This document shows positions 50,226 to 61,440 of a DNA stretch of 64,000 nt, piece by piece. The position numbers and the translations under genes were made by a program. Numbering within the stretch: position 1 is the first letter of the stretch; every line of letters starts with the position of its first letter. Source of the stretch: Gemmatimonadota bacterium (lineage in GTDB: Bacteria; Gemmatimonadota; Gemmatimonadetes; Gemmatimonadales; GWC2-71-9). The stretch covers positions 1-64,000 of the forward strand of contig JAJCZX010000021.1 in NCBI GenBank assembly GCA_029262195.1. The letters are read 5' to 3'. Under the pieces are notes generated by a model. That model was given only the letters and a program-made list of their open reading frames with translations, was not told where the DNA came from and made no database searches.

Positions 50226-51101
50226 TTAGCCTTCGTAAGGTTTGCCCAGTATCAGTTCAAGCAAGCGTGAGAGATCGTCGTCGGAATAGAAGTTGAGCCA
50301 GATCCTTCCGCTTCCTTTGGACCGGGGGGCCACCAGGACGTCGGTGCGCAGATGTTTCCTCAGTTCCTCTTCAATACGACGAATCTGCGGATCGACTTTG
50401 CGTTCCCGAGGCCTTCTGGTCGCGCCCTTGCCGTTGTTCTTGCCAAGCTCCTCGAGCCTCCTGACCGAAAACTTGCTTTCGACCGCCTCTGCGGCGAGCG
50501 CCAACATCTGAGCTTCGTCGTCGACCTGCAGCAGCGCCCGGGCGTGGCCAGCTGAGAGGTCGCCCGAGTGAACCAAATTCTGCACCGCTGCGGGAAGTTT
50601 CAGCAGACGCAACCCGTTGGTTACCGCCGACCGGCTTTTCCCTACGATGTCGGCAACTTCAGCCTGCGACGTTCCGAACTCTCCTATCAGTGTCTGGTAG
50701 CCAATAGCCTCGTCAATCGCGGAGAGGGAGTCTCGCTGAATATTTTCAACCAGTGCCAGGGCCAGGAGAGCTTTGTCGTCAGCTTCGCGAACGATAGCGC
50801 TTATGTCGTTCCACCCCAGCGCTCTCGCTGCTGTACAACGGCGTTCTCCTGCAATGAGCTGAAAACGGCTGCCGTGTTTCCTGACCACAACTGGCTGAAG
50901 CAACCCGGATGAATCGAGAGACTGTTTTAGTTCATCCAACGCGACGGGGTCCATCGCGGTCCGAGGCTGGAAGGGGTTCGACTCTATCCTGGCAAGAGGG
51001 AGTTGTTCCAGGGAGTGGTCACTGTTTGTTTCGGTTGTTTGAGGACCCAGAAGTGCCTCGAGGCCCCGACCCAACCTCCTCTTGTTGCTGGTCTGGCTCA
51101 C
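50226..51101 (-). CDS. parB: Chromosome partitioning protein ParB
   Basis: RRLGRGLEALLG, IESNPFQPR, LIAGERRCTAARALGW, VENIQRDSLSAIDEA, DLSAGHARALL. Confidence 0.95.
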   Translation of the reverse strand: MSQTSNKRRLGRGLEALLGPQTTETNSDHSLEQLPLARIESNPFQPRTAMDPVALDELKQSLDSSGLLQPVVVRKHGSRFQLIAGERRCTAARALGWNDISAIVREADDKALLALALVENIQRDSLSAIDEAIGYQTLIGEFGTSQAEVADIVGKSRSAVTNGLRLLKLPAAVQNLVHSGDLSAGHARALLQVDDEAQMLALAAEAVESKFSVRRLEELGKNNGKGATRRPRERKVDPQIRRIEEELRKHLRTDVLVAPRSKGSGRIWLNFYSDDDLSRLLELILGKPYEG

Positions 51102-51128
51102 TGTACCCTCCTCGGATTGCTACCGGTA

Positions 51129-51908
51129 TCAGTCATTTAACGAATCCACTCTCTTGATCAACTCCTGTCCCACCGACAGATAGGCCCTCGCGCCGACTGA
51201 CTGCACGTCGTACAGGATTATGGGTCGTCCGAAACTCGGCGCCTCTGCAAGCCGCACGTTGCGGGGGACCACAGTATTGAACATCGCATCGCCAAAGTAC
51301 TCGCAAGCTTCTTTGGCAACCTGTTTAGACAGATTGAGACGCGCATCGTACATCGTCAACAAAACACCTTCAACTGCAAGGTTTGGATTAAAGTTTTGCT
51401 GCACCTGCGTAATCGTATTGAGAAGCTGGGAGAGACCTTCAAGGGCATAGTATTCGCACTGGATCGGTATCAACGTGCCATTGGCCGCAACAAGCATATT
51501 CAGAGTCAGTAGACCGAGAGAAGGCGGACAGTCGATCAACACGAAGTCGTACTCTGAATCAACTTCATCGAGCGCTTTGCGCATCATCCCTTCGCGACCG
51601 CGTTTGTTCACCAATTCGATCTCAGCGCCAACAAGGTCCTGTGTGGCTGGAAGCACATCCAGTGCAGGGAAATTTACAGAGCGGTTGATTACATCTGAGA
51701 CGGAGCGCTCGCCGGAAAGAACGTCGTAGAGGGATAACTCTAGCGCACCTTTATCTAACCCAACTCCGCTCGTAGCGTTGCCCTGAGGATCTGCATCCAC
51801 CAGCAAGGTACGCTTCTCTGCGGTAGCCAGCGAAGCAGCGAGATTGACCGCTGTCGTGGTTTTACCGACTCCACCTTTTTGATTTGCGACCGCGATCACT
51901 CTCGCCAT
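51129..51908 (-). CDS. parA: Chromosome partitioning protein ParA
   Basis: NQKGGVGKTTTAVNLAASLA, DADPQGNATSGVG, IDCPPSLGLLTLN. Confidence 0.95.
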   Translation of the reverse strand: MARVIAVANQKGGVGKTTTAVNLAASLATAEKRTLLVDADPQGNATSGVGLDKGALELSLYDVLSGERSVSDVINRSVNFPALDVLPATQDLVGAEIELVNKRGREGMMRKALDEVDSEYDFVLIDCPPSLGLLTLNMLVAANGTLIPIQCEYYALEGLSQLLNTITQVQQNFNPNLAVEGVLLTMYDARLNLSKQVAKEACEYFGDAMFNTVVPRNVRLAEAPSFGRPIILYDVQSVGARAYLSVGQELIKRVDSLND

Positions 51909-52053
51909 AAACAGCTAACTCTTTTATTATCAACAGGTTACAGAAAACACAAAAACGATCCCAATTTTTCGATCTCACCTCAAAATCGGAGTGAGGGGCG
52001 AGAATATAGTGTCAAAGTCACTGCTAGTAAAGACTCTATGGGACAAAAAGAAT

Positions 52054-52089
52054 AATGTGGAAATGTTTCACGTGAAACATTTCCACATT
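52054..52089. promoter_or_regulatory. parS site embedded in a 36-bp perfect palindrome
   Basis: aatgtggaaaTGTTTCACGTGAAACAtttccacatt; core 52064-52079 equals the canonical parS. Confidence 0.95.
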
Positions 52090-52100
52090 TCAGCATTGAT

Positions 52101-53972
52101 CTAGGCTGTTTTGGGACTTCGCTTCATGACCTCGAAAACAAGATTCTGTAGATCAGACGGCGAGACACCGGGAATGCGACCTGCCTGAGAGAGGGTTCTG
52201 GGTTTCACTGTGGCAAGTTTCTGACGGGCTTCTGTACTCAAACTTGAGAGTTCCGAATAGGGAAAGTCGACCGGAAGGTCAAAGTCAGCCATTCGGGACA
52301 TGCGCTCCACAGACTCTCGCTCACGCTCCAGGTAACCTTCGTACCTGATTTCGATCTCGGCCGAAAGCCATGTGTTTTCATCGAACTCTGGAGTCGCGAG
52401 ATCGTCCAGCAAAAACAACTCCTTCAGGGAAACCGAAGGACGTTTGGCAAGATCCGATATTTTGCGAGATTCCTTTGGAGGGGTCTGGCCGGATCGGGCC
52501 ATCAACAACTCCACAGCCTCTGGCTTCACCGACCGGGAACGGGCTTCTCTTAATAACCCTTGTAGGCCCTTTTCCCTCGAAGCCAACGTTTTTTCTTCGG
52601 CCGATGACAACATACCAAGTTTTTGAGCGATCGGCCCCAGACGGTCGATGGCGTTGTCCTGTCGCAATAATAGGCGATACTCAGCCCTTGAGGTAAAAAG
52701 GCGATAAGGCTCGTCGACGCCCTTGGTGACCAGGTCGTCGACTAAAACACCTATGTAGCCATCATCTCGGCGAAGAACGACCGGTTCCTCTCCGCGGACC
52801 CTCATGACGGCGTTTATTCCGGCCACCAGGCCCTGCCCGGCGGCCTCTTCGTAGCCGGTGGTGCCATTTACCTGTCCGGCCAGAAAAAGCCGCTCCACGG
52901 TCTTTGTTTCGAGCCAAGGAGTCAATTGGCGAGGAGGATAATAGTCATACTCGATCGCATAACCCGCCCTGGTCATCTTTACAGACTCCATGCCCGGAAC
53001 AGCCCTTAAGAATTCCACCTGTACCTCCGGTGGGAGAGAAGTCGAAAGACCGTTCACGTACAACTCTGTTGTCTCAAGGCCTTCTGGCTCTAAAAACACC
53101 TGGTGCCCAGGGGCTTCGGGAAATCTTACAACTTTGTCCTCGATCGAAGGACAATACCTAGGCCCTCTACCTGAAATTTCCCCTCCGTACAGGGCGCTAC
53201 GGTCCAGGTGGGTTCTAACGATGTCTTTGAGTTGATCACCGGACCAAGTGATCCAACAGGGCAGAGCACCGGGCCTTTCTGTTTTATCGTATTCGCTAAA
53301 GTTGTATGAGCTTAGCTCCCCGTCTTGTCGCTCCAATTGGACGTAGTCAACCGTCCTTCCGTCCACTCTCGGGGGGGTTCCCGTCTTAAACCTCTCCACG
53401 TCGAGGCCGTAATCGCCCATTCTCTCGGCGAGGTCCTCCACCGCAGCGTCACCGGCGCGCCCGCCTTCAGTCGCAGCAACTCCACCCACGTGAATTCTTC
53501 CCCGCAGAAACGTCCCCGCTGTCAGGACCACCGCCCCGCATTTAACCTCCCCCCCACCGTTCAAAACTACACCCTTTACCACGTTGTTCTGCACTGTCAA
53601 AGAAGAAACAGTACCCTGCAAGAAAGAGATCTGATGTTTTTCGAGCTCTCGACGCACTGCTCTCCGATAGAGTCCTCGGTCGCATTGGCTGCGCGGCGAC
53701 CAGACTGCGGGGCCCTTCGACCTGTTCAACATCCGGAAGTGTATCGTCGCCTGGTCTGCGGCCCGCCCCATAACGCCGCCGAGAGCATCAACCTCCCGCA
53801 CGACAGTCCCCTTAGCAATCCCACCAATGGCCGGGTTGCAGGACATCTGCCCAATAGTCTCAAGATTGGTAGTAACCAAAAGCACCGACGCGCCCAGCCT
53901 GCTCGCCGCAACGGCAGCTTCGGACCCCGCGTGGCCACCACCGACAACAATCACATCAAATTTTTCAGACAT
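52101..53972 (-). CDS. mnmG: tRNA uridine-5-carboxymethylaminomethyl modification enzyme
   Basis: VIVVGGGHAGSEAAVAASRLGA, CNPAIGGIAKG, GTFLRGRIHVG, GQVNGTTGYEEAAGQGL. Confidence 0.96.
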   Translation of the reverse strand: MSEKFDVIVVGGGHAGSEAAVAASRLGASVLLVTTNLETIGQMSCNPAIGGIAKGTVVREVDALGGVMGRAADQATIHFRMLNRSKGPAVWSPRSQCDRGLYRRAVRRELEKHQISFLQGTVSSLTVQNNVVKGVVLNGGGEVKCGAVVLTAGTFLRGRIHVGGVAATEGGRAGDAAVEDLAERMGDYGLDVERFKTGTPPRVDGRTVDYVQLERQDGELSSYNFSEYDKTERPGALPCWITWSGDQLKDIVRTHLDRSALYGGEISGRGPRYCPSIEDKVVRFPEAPGHQVFLEPEGLETTELYVNGLSTSLPPEVQVEFLRAVPGMESVKMTRAGYAIEYDYYPPRQLTPWLETKTVERLFLAGQVNGTTGYEEAAGQGLVAGINAVMRVRGEEPVVLRRDDGYIGVLVDDLVTKGVDEPYRLFTSRAEYRLLLRQDNAIDRLGPIAQKLGMLSSAEEKTLASREKGLQGLLREARSRSVKPEAVELLMARSGQTPPKESRKISDLAKRPSVSLKELFLLDDLATPEFDENTWLSAEIEIRYEGYLERERESVERMSRMADFDLPVDFPYSELSSLSTEARQKLATVKPRTLSQAGRIPGVSPSDLQNLVFEVMKRSPKTA

Positions 53973-54587
53973 AGCCTTTTAATTTAAGTAGTCCGGGTCC
54001 CCCCAAAAAGATCTCAACCTCGCCAACTTGACAACTGACCGACCCTAACACAATGTAACATGTTACTAAGAATAAACTTACGGAACATTCAAGCGAGGCC
54101 GCCGAGGAGTCCTTTTCATGTTCATGTGGGCTTCGTACTGGAAGCGTTCTTCGGACGGAGGTCATTACCGCAACCCCACATTCTCCTTCGCCAGACCTTC
54201 TTCCGTCACACCCCAGGACCCTCAAGCGCCCACACCCAGCCATAAAAACTCTCCTCCCCTTCGTCGGACCAAACTAGAATCGGTATGAAGTAGTTGTCTC
54301 ACCAGCAACCACCACAAAAACATGAAATGTCAATTTTTGCCTCTGCCAGATAATGGATGCGATTGTTCGTCCGGCGGCAGCCGATCCACAAAACTGTGCT
54401 CTTGACTATTCTTCAATTAGTTGTTGCTACCACTCCAACCTCTCCACCACCCATTAAGTCCATGAGGGCAAGGACTCTCTCTCGTTGCGGGCTTGTTTGT
54501 TTTGGAACTATGCAGGCCGCTAAACGGTTGAATATTTGTTACAACGCAGCACTGGCAACCAGAACACAGGGATTTATCTTTTCAGCA

Positions 54588-55379
54588 ATGACCGATTCAT
54601 TTGATTGTACACTAGCCAGAGAAACCCTCTGGCCCAACCCGGACGACGGCACCGGTGCGGAGTCTGATCTCCGAGCCAAGCAACACGTCGAAGGGTGCCG
54701 GTCGTGCCAGCGCTTTTTCCGAGACGACCGAGCAATCGAATTGATGTTGTCCGGACTTTCAACCCAAAAAGCCCCAGCGTCTCTTAGAACATCTATCTTG
54801 GCCGCCATAGCAGAAGATCAAGAAAACAGCCAGGGTGACGTAATTCCGCTTTTTGGTAATCGCATAACACTGCCACTTTCGATCATCGCTATGGCTGCTG
54901 TTTTAACGTTGTTGATTGCTCGAACGGTGCCAACCACTACCCCAATCGCCACACCGGAGGCGGTTACAGCTGCGGGCATATGGGATTTCTCGGACCAACG
55001 GGTCTCCAAAACCGATGCCCACGAATTAGAAGAGTGGTTTTCCTCGAAGTTCGAAACTCCCGTTATGGTACCTGACATCCAGGGAGGAAGGTTGATCGGT
55101 GGCGGGCTTACCAACTTTGACGGTTATAGAAGTGCGACGGTGGCATATACCGTTGGCGGCACTCAGGTCACCTATGTCGTCGTACCGACTTCTTTTGTCC
55201 TGAGCAAATCGGTGTCGCACGGAGACGGCCCTCATTTCATTGAACACACCACGGCCAACGAAAACACCGTTGTATGGGGCGCGCACGACACAGCACGCCT
55301 TTTGGTTGGGAATTTGCCTCCGGAAGAGCTGATGGCTATCGCCGAGCGATGCCGGAAGCAAGACCTGGGAGAGCTTTAG
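54588..55379 (+). CDS. Putative anti-sigma-factor-like membrane protein
   Basis: Zinc-finger-like H-x3-C-x2-C (HVEGCRSC) N-term + TM. Confidence 0.55.
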   Translation: MTDSFDCTLARETLWPNPDDGTGAESDLRAKQHVEGCRSCQRFFRDDRAIELMLSGLSTQKAPASLRTSILAAIAEDQENSQGDVIPLFGNRITLPLSIIAMAAVLTLLIARTVPTTTPIATPEAVTAAGIWDFSDQRVSKTDAHELEEWFSSKFETPVMVPDIQGGRLIGGGLTNFDGYRSATVAYTVGGTQVTYVVVPTSFVLSKSVSHGDGPHFIEHTTANENTVVWGAHDTARLLVGNLPPEELMAIAERCRKQDLGEL

Positions 55380-55407
55380 TTCAGCCGGGGACCCAGCAGC
55401 CCCCCCT

Positions 55408-56619
55408 TCATACTGTAATTGCGAAGATCTCTTTCGCTTTCCGTACTCCACCAATCAACGCGTCAACATCCTTTTCGTCGTTGTAGACATAAAAGGACGC
55501 CCGTGCGGTAGCGCTTACGCCCAGCCTTCTCATCAGCGGCTGCGCACAATGATGTCCTGCCCTAACTGCTACTCCGCTCTCATCCAGTATGGTGGCCAGA
55601 TCATGGGGATGAACTCCGTCAACCCAGAACGACACCACTCCCGCTCGCTCTGACTCTGGTCCGAAAATCTTCACACCACCCAACCCCTGCAAACCCTGAA
55701 TCGCCAGCCTCCCCAACTCCTTTTCGTGTTTCAGAACCGCCTCCATGCCACAACCCTCCAGGTAGTCGATCGCAGCGGCGAGACCCACCGCCCCTCCAAC
55801 ATTCGGCGTGCCGGCTTCGAACTTGGAAGGGATCGGGGCGAAAGTCGAAGAGGTATCTCCAACGACTTTGATCATTTCCCCCCCTCCGTGGAACGGGGGC
55901 ATCGCATCAAGAATCTCAGGTCGAGCAACCAAAACCCCGATACCCATCGGTGCCAACATCTTGTGACCCGAAAAAGCATAGAAATCAGCTTGTAGTGCAC
56001 TGACATCAATTTGAACGTGCGGAGCAGCCTGGGCACCATCCACAAAAGTCGTTGCACCGACATCCCTGGCCATCGCGACCAGACGCTTGATCGGGTTCAC
56101 TGTGCCGATAGCGTTTGAAATATGAGAAACAGCTACCAGTCTGGGATTCAACGACAGCGCCTTTGCAAAGTCTTGTAGATCCAGGGAGCCATCTTCGTTG
56201 ATTTCAACCATCCGAATCGTGGCCCCTTTTTCTTCGCACAATATCTGCCACGGGACAAGATTGGAATGGTGTTCGAGGGCGGTAACAACGACAACATCCC
56301 CGCTGGCCACGTTTTGCCGCCCCCAGGAAAATGCCACGAGGTTCGCAGACTCAGTCGTTCCCCTGGTGAAGATGACCGCATTCTTGTCGTAGGCACCGAC
56401 AAATCCCGCTACTTTGGCTCGAGCTCCTTCGTACGCCTCGGTCGCTTTCACCGCCAGGCCGTAAACCCCTCTGTGAACGTTGGCGTTTGACTCTTCGTAG
56501 TACTTGCTTACCGCATCGATGACCGATCGCGGCTTTTGGGAACTGGCCGCCGAATCCAGGAAGACGAGCCGATCATTTTCCGGTCGATCGAAGACCGGAA
56601 AGTCGTCCCTCCAACTCAT
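55408..56619 (-). CDS. sufS: Cysteine desulfurase
   Basis: LDSAASSQKPRSVIDAVSKYY, SGHKMLAPMGIGVL, RAGHHCAQPLM. Confidence 0.93.
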   Translation of the reverse strand: MSWRDDFPVFDRPENDRLVFLDSAASSQKPRSVIDAVSKYYEESNANVHRGVYGLAVKATEAYEGARAKVAGFVGAYDKNAVIFTRGTTESANLVAFSWGRQNVASGDVVVVTALEHHSNLVPWQILCEEKGATIRMVEINEDGSLDLQDFAKALSLNPRLVAVSHISNAIGTVNPIKRLVAMARDVGATTFVDGAQAAPHVQIDVSALQADFYAFSGHKMLAPMGIGVLVARPEILDAMPPFHGGGEMIKVVGDTSSTFAPIPSKFEAGTPNVGGAVGLAAAIDYLEGCGMEAVLKHEKELGRLAIQGLQGLGGVKIFGPESERAGVVSFWVDGVHPHDLATILDESGVAVRAGHHCAQPLMRRLGVSATARASFYVYNDEKDVDALIGGVRKAKEIFAITV

Positions 56620-57056
56620 TCTTCCGTAACCACCATTTCGGCTCGTTCATCCAACGCGGCCTTCAAAGTATGCCAGGAGAGACTTGCGCACTTTACCCGG
56701 GCCGGAAATTCGCGCACCCCACTGAAAGCTGCCAACCTGCCCATGGCTTCAGACTCTCCATCCTCAGCAACCATCGCATGAAATTTTTCGAAGAGTGCTC
56801 TGGCTTCTGAAACGGTCTTCCCTTTGACGGAGGCTGTCATCATTGAGGCCGATGCCTGAGAGATGGCGCAACCGCCACCCTGAAAACCAACGTCCTCAAT
56901 CACACCGTTTTCTACGATAAGTGACACAGTCACTTCGTCCCCGCACAGAGGGTTGTGACCAACCGCGGTTCTGGTGGGTTCCTCAATCCTCTTGAAATTC
57001 TTTGGACTGAGATTGTGGTCGAGAATGACCTGCTGATACAACTCTCTCGTATCCAC
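56616..57056 (-). CDS. sufU: Fe-S cluster assembly scaffold SufU
   Basis: NPLCGDEV, GGGCAISQASASMM, CASLSWHTL. Confidence 0.93.
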   Translation of the reverse strand: MDTRELYQQVILDHNLSPKNFKRIEEPTRTAVGHNPLCGDEVTVSLIVENGVIEDVGFQGGGCAISQASASMMTASVKGKTVSEARALFEKFHAMVAEDGESEAMGRLAAFSGVREFPARVKCASLSWHTLKAALDERAEMVVTEE

Positions 57057-57062
57057 TCTTGA

Positions 57063-58358
57063 TTAGACCTCCACCAGGAGACGGTCCCGGACCATCTGGT
57101 TGAGAGATTCCCTTACACCGTCTATTCCGATCGCATCGATTATTTCAACGCCAAACCCGTAGGTCAACATCCGCCGGGCTTCCACTTCCGATATCCCTCG
57201 CGTGCGCAAATAGAGGACAGAGTCTTCGTTTAGGGGGCCAAGAGTGGCCCCGTGGGTACACCGGACATCGTCGGCATATATCTCCAACTGCGGTTGGCTA
57301 TCGACCCTGGCCGACTCGGACAACAAAACGTTGTTGTTGCTCTGTTTAGAATCGGTCTTTTGGGCGTCTTCGCGAACAACTATGCGCCCCGTGAACACGG
57401 CGTGAGACTCGCCGTCCAAAACACCATTCAAGAATTCTTTGCTCTGGCAATTGGGCATAGCATGATCAATCACCGTGTTATGGTCGACGTGCTGTTTCCC
57501 ATCGAGCAGGTACAGTCCTCGAAGTGTTCCCTCGGCACCTTCGCCGTCCAACACATAGGTCAAGTCATGACGGGCAATTAGCGATCCCAAAACCACCAGC
57601 GTGGCGTCAAATTTACTCGACCGCTCCTGTTTTACGTGGGTAGTCGCGGTATGATACGCGGATTTCGATTCCCGTTGTAATCTGCACAGTTCTACACCGG
57701 CTCCTTCTTCGACAAAGATCTCGCTCACGCAATTTCTTAAGTACCTGGAACCCTCGTCCCCCACAAAGTTTTCAACCAGTTGCAGACGGGCGTTTGGCTC
57801 CGCGACGACGAGTACTCGTGGATGCTCTACGACCCCTTCTTCAACAGCGGCGAAAAGAATTTCGATCGGCTTCCCCACCTCTACACCAGCCGCTACGTGA
57901 ACAAACACACCGTCCCGTAAGAACGCCGAGCTCAAAGAGGAAAAGGCATTGCCGCCGGTTGCAGCCTGTTTGCCCAGGTATCTGGACACAAGGTCCGGAT
58001 GCGAGGCCGAGGCGTGGGCTAGAGACATGACCGTCACGCCCTCCGGGAGCCCCTCCAAAACCGAGTTTTCCGAAGAAAATTTTCCGTTTATAACCGCAAC
58101 ACGGAAAGCGTTCGGATCGATAAAGTTATCGTCGAATTCTCTGTCGGGTTGTCCAGTCAGGGCAAACTCTTTTTCGAAAATTGGCTTCACGCTTGTGAAA
58201 CGCCACTCTTCATCCCTGGTAGTTGGGAACCCCGTTTCTTCAAAACGGCGGACGGCGTCGGCCCTGAGCTTCTTGATCCACTCGGGAGATTGACCGGCCC
58301 CGTTGCTTTCAAAGGTTCTGTATTGCTCCAGGAAGCGCTCTGCTGCAGTCTGGCTCAT
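57063..58358 (-). CDS. sufD: Fe-S cluster assembly protein SufD
   Basis: Position after sufC; HNTVIDHAMPNCQSKEFLNGVLDGESHAVFTGRI; LRTRGISEVEARRML. ATG at 58358. Confidence 0.92.
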   Translation of the reverse strand: MSQTAAERFLEQYRTFESNGAGQSPEWIKKLRADAVRRFEETGFPTTRDEEWRFTSVKPIFEKEFALTGQPDREFDDNFIDPNAFRVAVINGKFSSENSVLEGLPEGVTVMSLAHASASHPDLVSRYLGKQAATGGNAFSSLSSAFLRDGVFVHVAAGVEVGKPIEILFAAVEEGVVEHPRVLVVAEPNARLQLVENFVGDEGSRYLRNCVSEIFVEEGAGVELCRLQRESKSAYHTATTHVKQERSSKFDATLVVLGSLIARHDLTYVLDGEGAEGTLRGLYLLDGKQHVDHNTVIDHAMPNCQSKEFLNGVLDGESHAVFTGRIVVREDAQKTDSKQSNNNVLLSESARVDSQPQLEIYADDVRCTHGATLGPLNEDSVLYLRTRGISEVEARRMLTYGFGVEIIDAIGIDGVRESLNQMVRDRLLVEV

Positions 58359-58365
58359 ATGATCC

Positions 58366-59124
58366 TCAAACCGCCGCGGCCATATCGGTTTTGATCCAGT
58401 CGTAGCCTCGCGCCTCCAACTCCAGTGCAAGCTCTTTACCACCAGATTTCACGATCCGGCCGTTTGCCAGCACGTGCACAAAATCGGGCTCGATATACGT
58501 CAGGAGCCGCTGGTAGTGGGTCACCAAAATCGTGGAATTGTCTTTAGTCCGTAGCTTGTTGACCGCTTCCGCAACTGTTTTCAAAGCATCGATATCCAAT
58601 CCTGAATCGGTCTCATCCAAAATCGCCAATTTCGGATTAAGAACAGCCATTTGAAGGATCTCGTTGCGTTTTTTCTCTCCACCTGAAAAGCCCTGGTTTA
58701 CCGGGCGGTTCATCAAACTGTCGTCCCAACCGATCGCTTTTAGTTTCTCGTCGAGTACATCCAGAAACTCGAGCGTGTCGTATTCTTCCAGGCCCTGATG
58801 TTTCCGCACCGAGTTCACCGCAGCTCGAAGGAAGTAAGCGTTCGAAATCCCGTGGATTTCAATGGGATACTGGAATGCGAGGAAAATTCCCTCGCAGGCA
58901 CGTTCTTCGGGCTCCATTTCGAGGACGTCTTTACCCTCATACGTGACCGAACCCCGGGTGACTTCATAGTTGGGATGTCCTGCCAGAACCTGAGCTAGAG
59001 TGCTCTTGCCCGAACCATTCGGTCCCATAATGGCATGGACTTCACCAGGATTAACCGTGAGATCAATGCCCTTAAGAATCTCCGTCCCTGCGACGTTAGC
59101 GTGAAGATCTTTTATTTCAATCAT
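58366..59124 (-). CDS. sufC: Fe-S cluster assembly ATPase SufC
   Basis: MGPNGSGKSTLAQVLAGHPNYEVT, FSGGEKKRNEILQM. Confidence 0.95.
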   Translation of the reverse strand: MIEIKDLHANVAGTEILKGIDLTVNPGEVHAIMGPNGSGKSTLAQVLAGHPNYEVTRGSVTYEGKDVLEMEPEERACEGIFLAFQYPIEIHGISNAYFLRAAVNSVRKHQGLEEYDTLEFLDVLDEKLKAIGWDDSLMNRPVNQGFSGGEKKRNEILQMAVLNPKLAILDETDSGLDIDALKTVAEAVNKLRTKDNSTILVTHYQRLLTYIEPDFVHVLANGRIVKSGGKELALELEARGYDWIKTDMAAAV

Positions 59125-59144
59125 TTTCTTTCAAGCTTTCCGTT

Positions 59145-60581
59145 TTATCCGACACTGCCTTCGAGGGTGATTCCCAATAACTTCTGGGCTTCCACCGCGA
59201 ATTCCATCGGCAACTCTTTGAATACTTCTTTGCAAAAACCGTTTACGATCATCGAAACAGCGTCTTCCGCTGAAAGGCCCCGTTGTTGGCAATAGAAGAT
59301 CTGATCTTCACCGATCTTCGAGGTCGAGGCTTCATGCTCCATGATCGCGGAGCTGTTTCGGACGTCAATGTAGGGGAAAGTGTGAGCGCCACAGCGATCG
59401 CCAATCAGCATGGAATCGCACTGGGAGTAGTTGCGAGCGCCGTCAGCCCCTTTGAGGATCTTCACTTCACCACGATAGGTGTTGTGGCTTTTACCGGCAG
59501 AAATGCCCTTGGACACAATAGTGCTACTCGTATTTTTCCCTATATGGATCATCTTGGTACCGGTGTCGGCCTGCTGCCGGTTGTTGGTCACGGCAACCGA
59601 GTAAAATTCCCCGACGGAGTTGTCCCCCTGGAGAATGCAGCTGGGGTATTTCCACGTGATGGCCGACCCGGTTTCGACCTGTGTCCAGGAGATCTTTGAA
59701 TTCCGACCGGAGCATTTGCCGCGCTTGGTTACAAAATTGTAGATCCCTCCGACACCGTTTTCATCACCCGGGTACCAATTCTGGACGGTGGAGTACTTTA
59801 TTTTTGCGTCATCCAACGCCACCAGTTCGACGACTGCAGCATGAAGCTGATTCTCATCCCGCATTGGTGCAGAACACCCTTCGAGATAGCTGACTGACGC
59901 GCCTTCTTCGGCAACGATCAACGTGCGTTCGAACTGCCCTGTATTTGCAGCGTTGATCCTGAAATAGGTCGAAAGCTCCATGGGACATCGGACTCCCCTG
60001 GGCACAAAACAAAACGACCCATCGGAGAACACAGCAGAATTCAGAGCGGCGTAAAAATTGTCAGTGGTAGGCACCACAGACCCGAGATACTTCCGCACCA
60101 GATCAGGGTGCTCCTTGACCGCTTCAGAAAAAGAGCAAAAAATGACACCCTCTTTGGCGAGCGTGTCTTTATAGGTTGTGGCAACCGAGACCGAATCGAA
60201 AACGGCATCAACCGCCACCCCGGACAATATCTTCTGCTCAGAAATCGGGATGCCGAGTTTTTCAAATGTCTTGAGTAATTCGGGGTCTACTTCATCCAGA
60301 CTCTGGGGCCCGTCTTCTGGTCTTTTGGGTGCTGCGAAATACACGATGGACTGATAATCCACCGGTTCGAATTTAACGTTGGCCCAATTGGGTTCTGTCA
60401 TGGTAACCCAGTGCCGGTAAGCCTTCAGCCGCCACTCGGTCATCCACTCGGGTTCTTCTTTTTTTGCGGAAATCCACCTTACGACATCTTCGTTCAATCC
60501 TGGCGGTAACGAATCCGCCTCAATGTCGGTGATGAATCCGTATTTGTAAGGTTGGGTAACCTGTTGTTCTATGCCCGTCAT
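59145..60581 (-). CDS. sufB: Fe-S cluster assembly protein SufB
   Basis: [47 protein letters not shown]. Confidence 0.95.
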   Translation of the reverse strand: MTGIEQQVTQPYKYGFITDIEADSLPPGLNEDVVRWISAKKEEPEWMTEWRLKAYRHWVTMTEPNWANVKFEPVDYQSIVYFAAPKRPEDGPQSLDEVDPELLKTFEKLGIPISEQKILSGVAVDAVFDSVSVATTYKDTLAKEGVIFCSFSEAVKEHPDLVRKYLGSVVPTTDNFYAALNSAVFSDGSFCFVPRGVRCPMELSTYFRINAANTGQFERTLIVAEEGASVSYLEGCSAPMRDENQLHAAVVELVALDDAKIKYSTVQNWYPGDENGVGGIYNFVTKRGKCSGRNSKISWTQVETGSAITWKYPSCILQGDNSVGEFYSVAVTNNRQQADTGTKMIHIGKNTSSTIVSKGISAGKSHNTYRGEVKILKGADGARNYSQCDSMLIGDRCGAHTFPYIDVRNSSAIMEHEASTSKIGEDQIFYCQQRGLSAEDAVSMIVNGFCKEVFKELPMEFAVEAQKLLGITLEGSVG

Positions 60582-60583
60582 AA

Positions 60584-61264
60584 TTAGTTCTCGGCTGTAA
60601 TGCGCTGATTTGCCGGGGAGCTGACCACATACTCACAGGCGTTACAGCCGCTTACGATATGTGTCTTTCGTTCAACCTCAGCTCCTACCAAACCTTCGAT
60701 CATCTTCCGTTCTACGTCGCAGATTTCCGGAAGGCACGATGCCATCGCTTGAATTGCGCAATTATGTATCAAGAGTTGCATCGCAGAACCATCGCCCACG
60801 GTTTCGGCCATGAAACCAGCTTCCTCCAGGGCGCTCGCCAACTCGGTGAGCCGCTGATTCGGATCCAGGCCTTCCAACTTCCCGGACACCTGATTCACGA
60901 TCTCTTTGTACTGTCGTTCGAGTACCGCAACAGCAGCACCGCGACCTTCCTTTTCGACCAAGTGCTCAAGTAAACGAGTGGCGGTTTCCTCGTACCGATT
61001 GGGGAATAGGCCTTCCGCCGCAGCACTTAGTGTATAGGCAAACGTCGGTGCCCCCTGGCCCCTTTGCTCCCTACCGTATCTCACCAGACCCTCAGCCTCA
61101 AGCTCCTTCATATGTCTCCGAACGGCCGTACTGGAAACACCAAGCCTGCCAGCAAGCTCCGCAGAGGCCAGAGGTTGGTCTTTTTTCAGTTCCAAGAGTA
61201 TTTGTTGGCGCGAACCTTTTTGGCCCGCCAAACCTGGTGTTTGAGGCTCCATAGGGACGCTCAA
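60584..61264 (-). CDS. sufR: SufR-like winged-helix regulator
   Basis: [26 protein letters not shown]-terminal Cys cluster [16 protein letters not shown]...SGCNACEY; first gene of suf cluster. Confidence 0.8.
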   Translation of the reverse strand: MSVPMEPQTPGLAGQKGSRQQILLELKKDQPLASAELAGRLGVSSTAVRRHMKELEAEGLVRYGREQRGQGAPTFAYTLSAAAEGLFPNRYEETATRLLEHLVEKEGRGAAVAVLERQYKEIVNQVSGKLEGLDPNQRLTELASALEEAGFMAETVGDGSAMQLLIHNCAIQAMASCLPEICDVERKMIEGLVGAEVERKTHIVSGCNACEYVVSSPANQRITAEN

Positions 61265-61440
61265 TCTAACAACTTATGTAACTAAAACAACCTTTTTGTT
61301 CTATTAACCTGTAAACCATTGCAAATCATTGCTTTACGTTATTTTCCAAGAGGACTTGAGATTCTACGCCCAAACACTACTTCCTCTCCCCCAACTCCTC
61401 CCTCTTCCCCCCAAAACCTCTTTTCCCTACCTTGTTGCCC

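Noticed and set aside
54055-54066. 12-bp palindrome gtaacatgttac in mnmG upstream region
   Set aside because: Short, and the surrounding promoter match is weak; could be chance.
53965-54243. 92-aa minus-strand ORF upstream of mnmG
   Set aside because: No conserved motif, and it partly overlaps the mnmG start; not supported.
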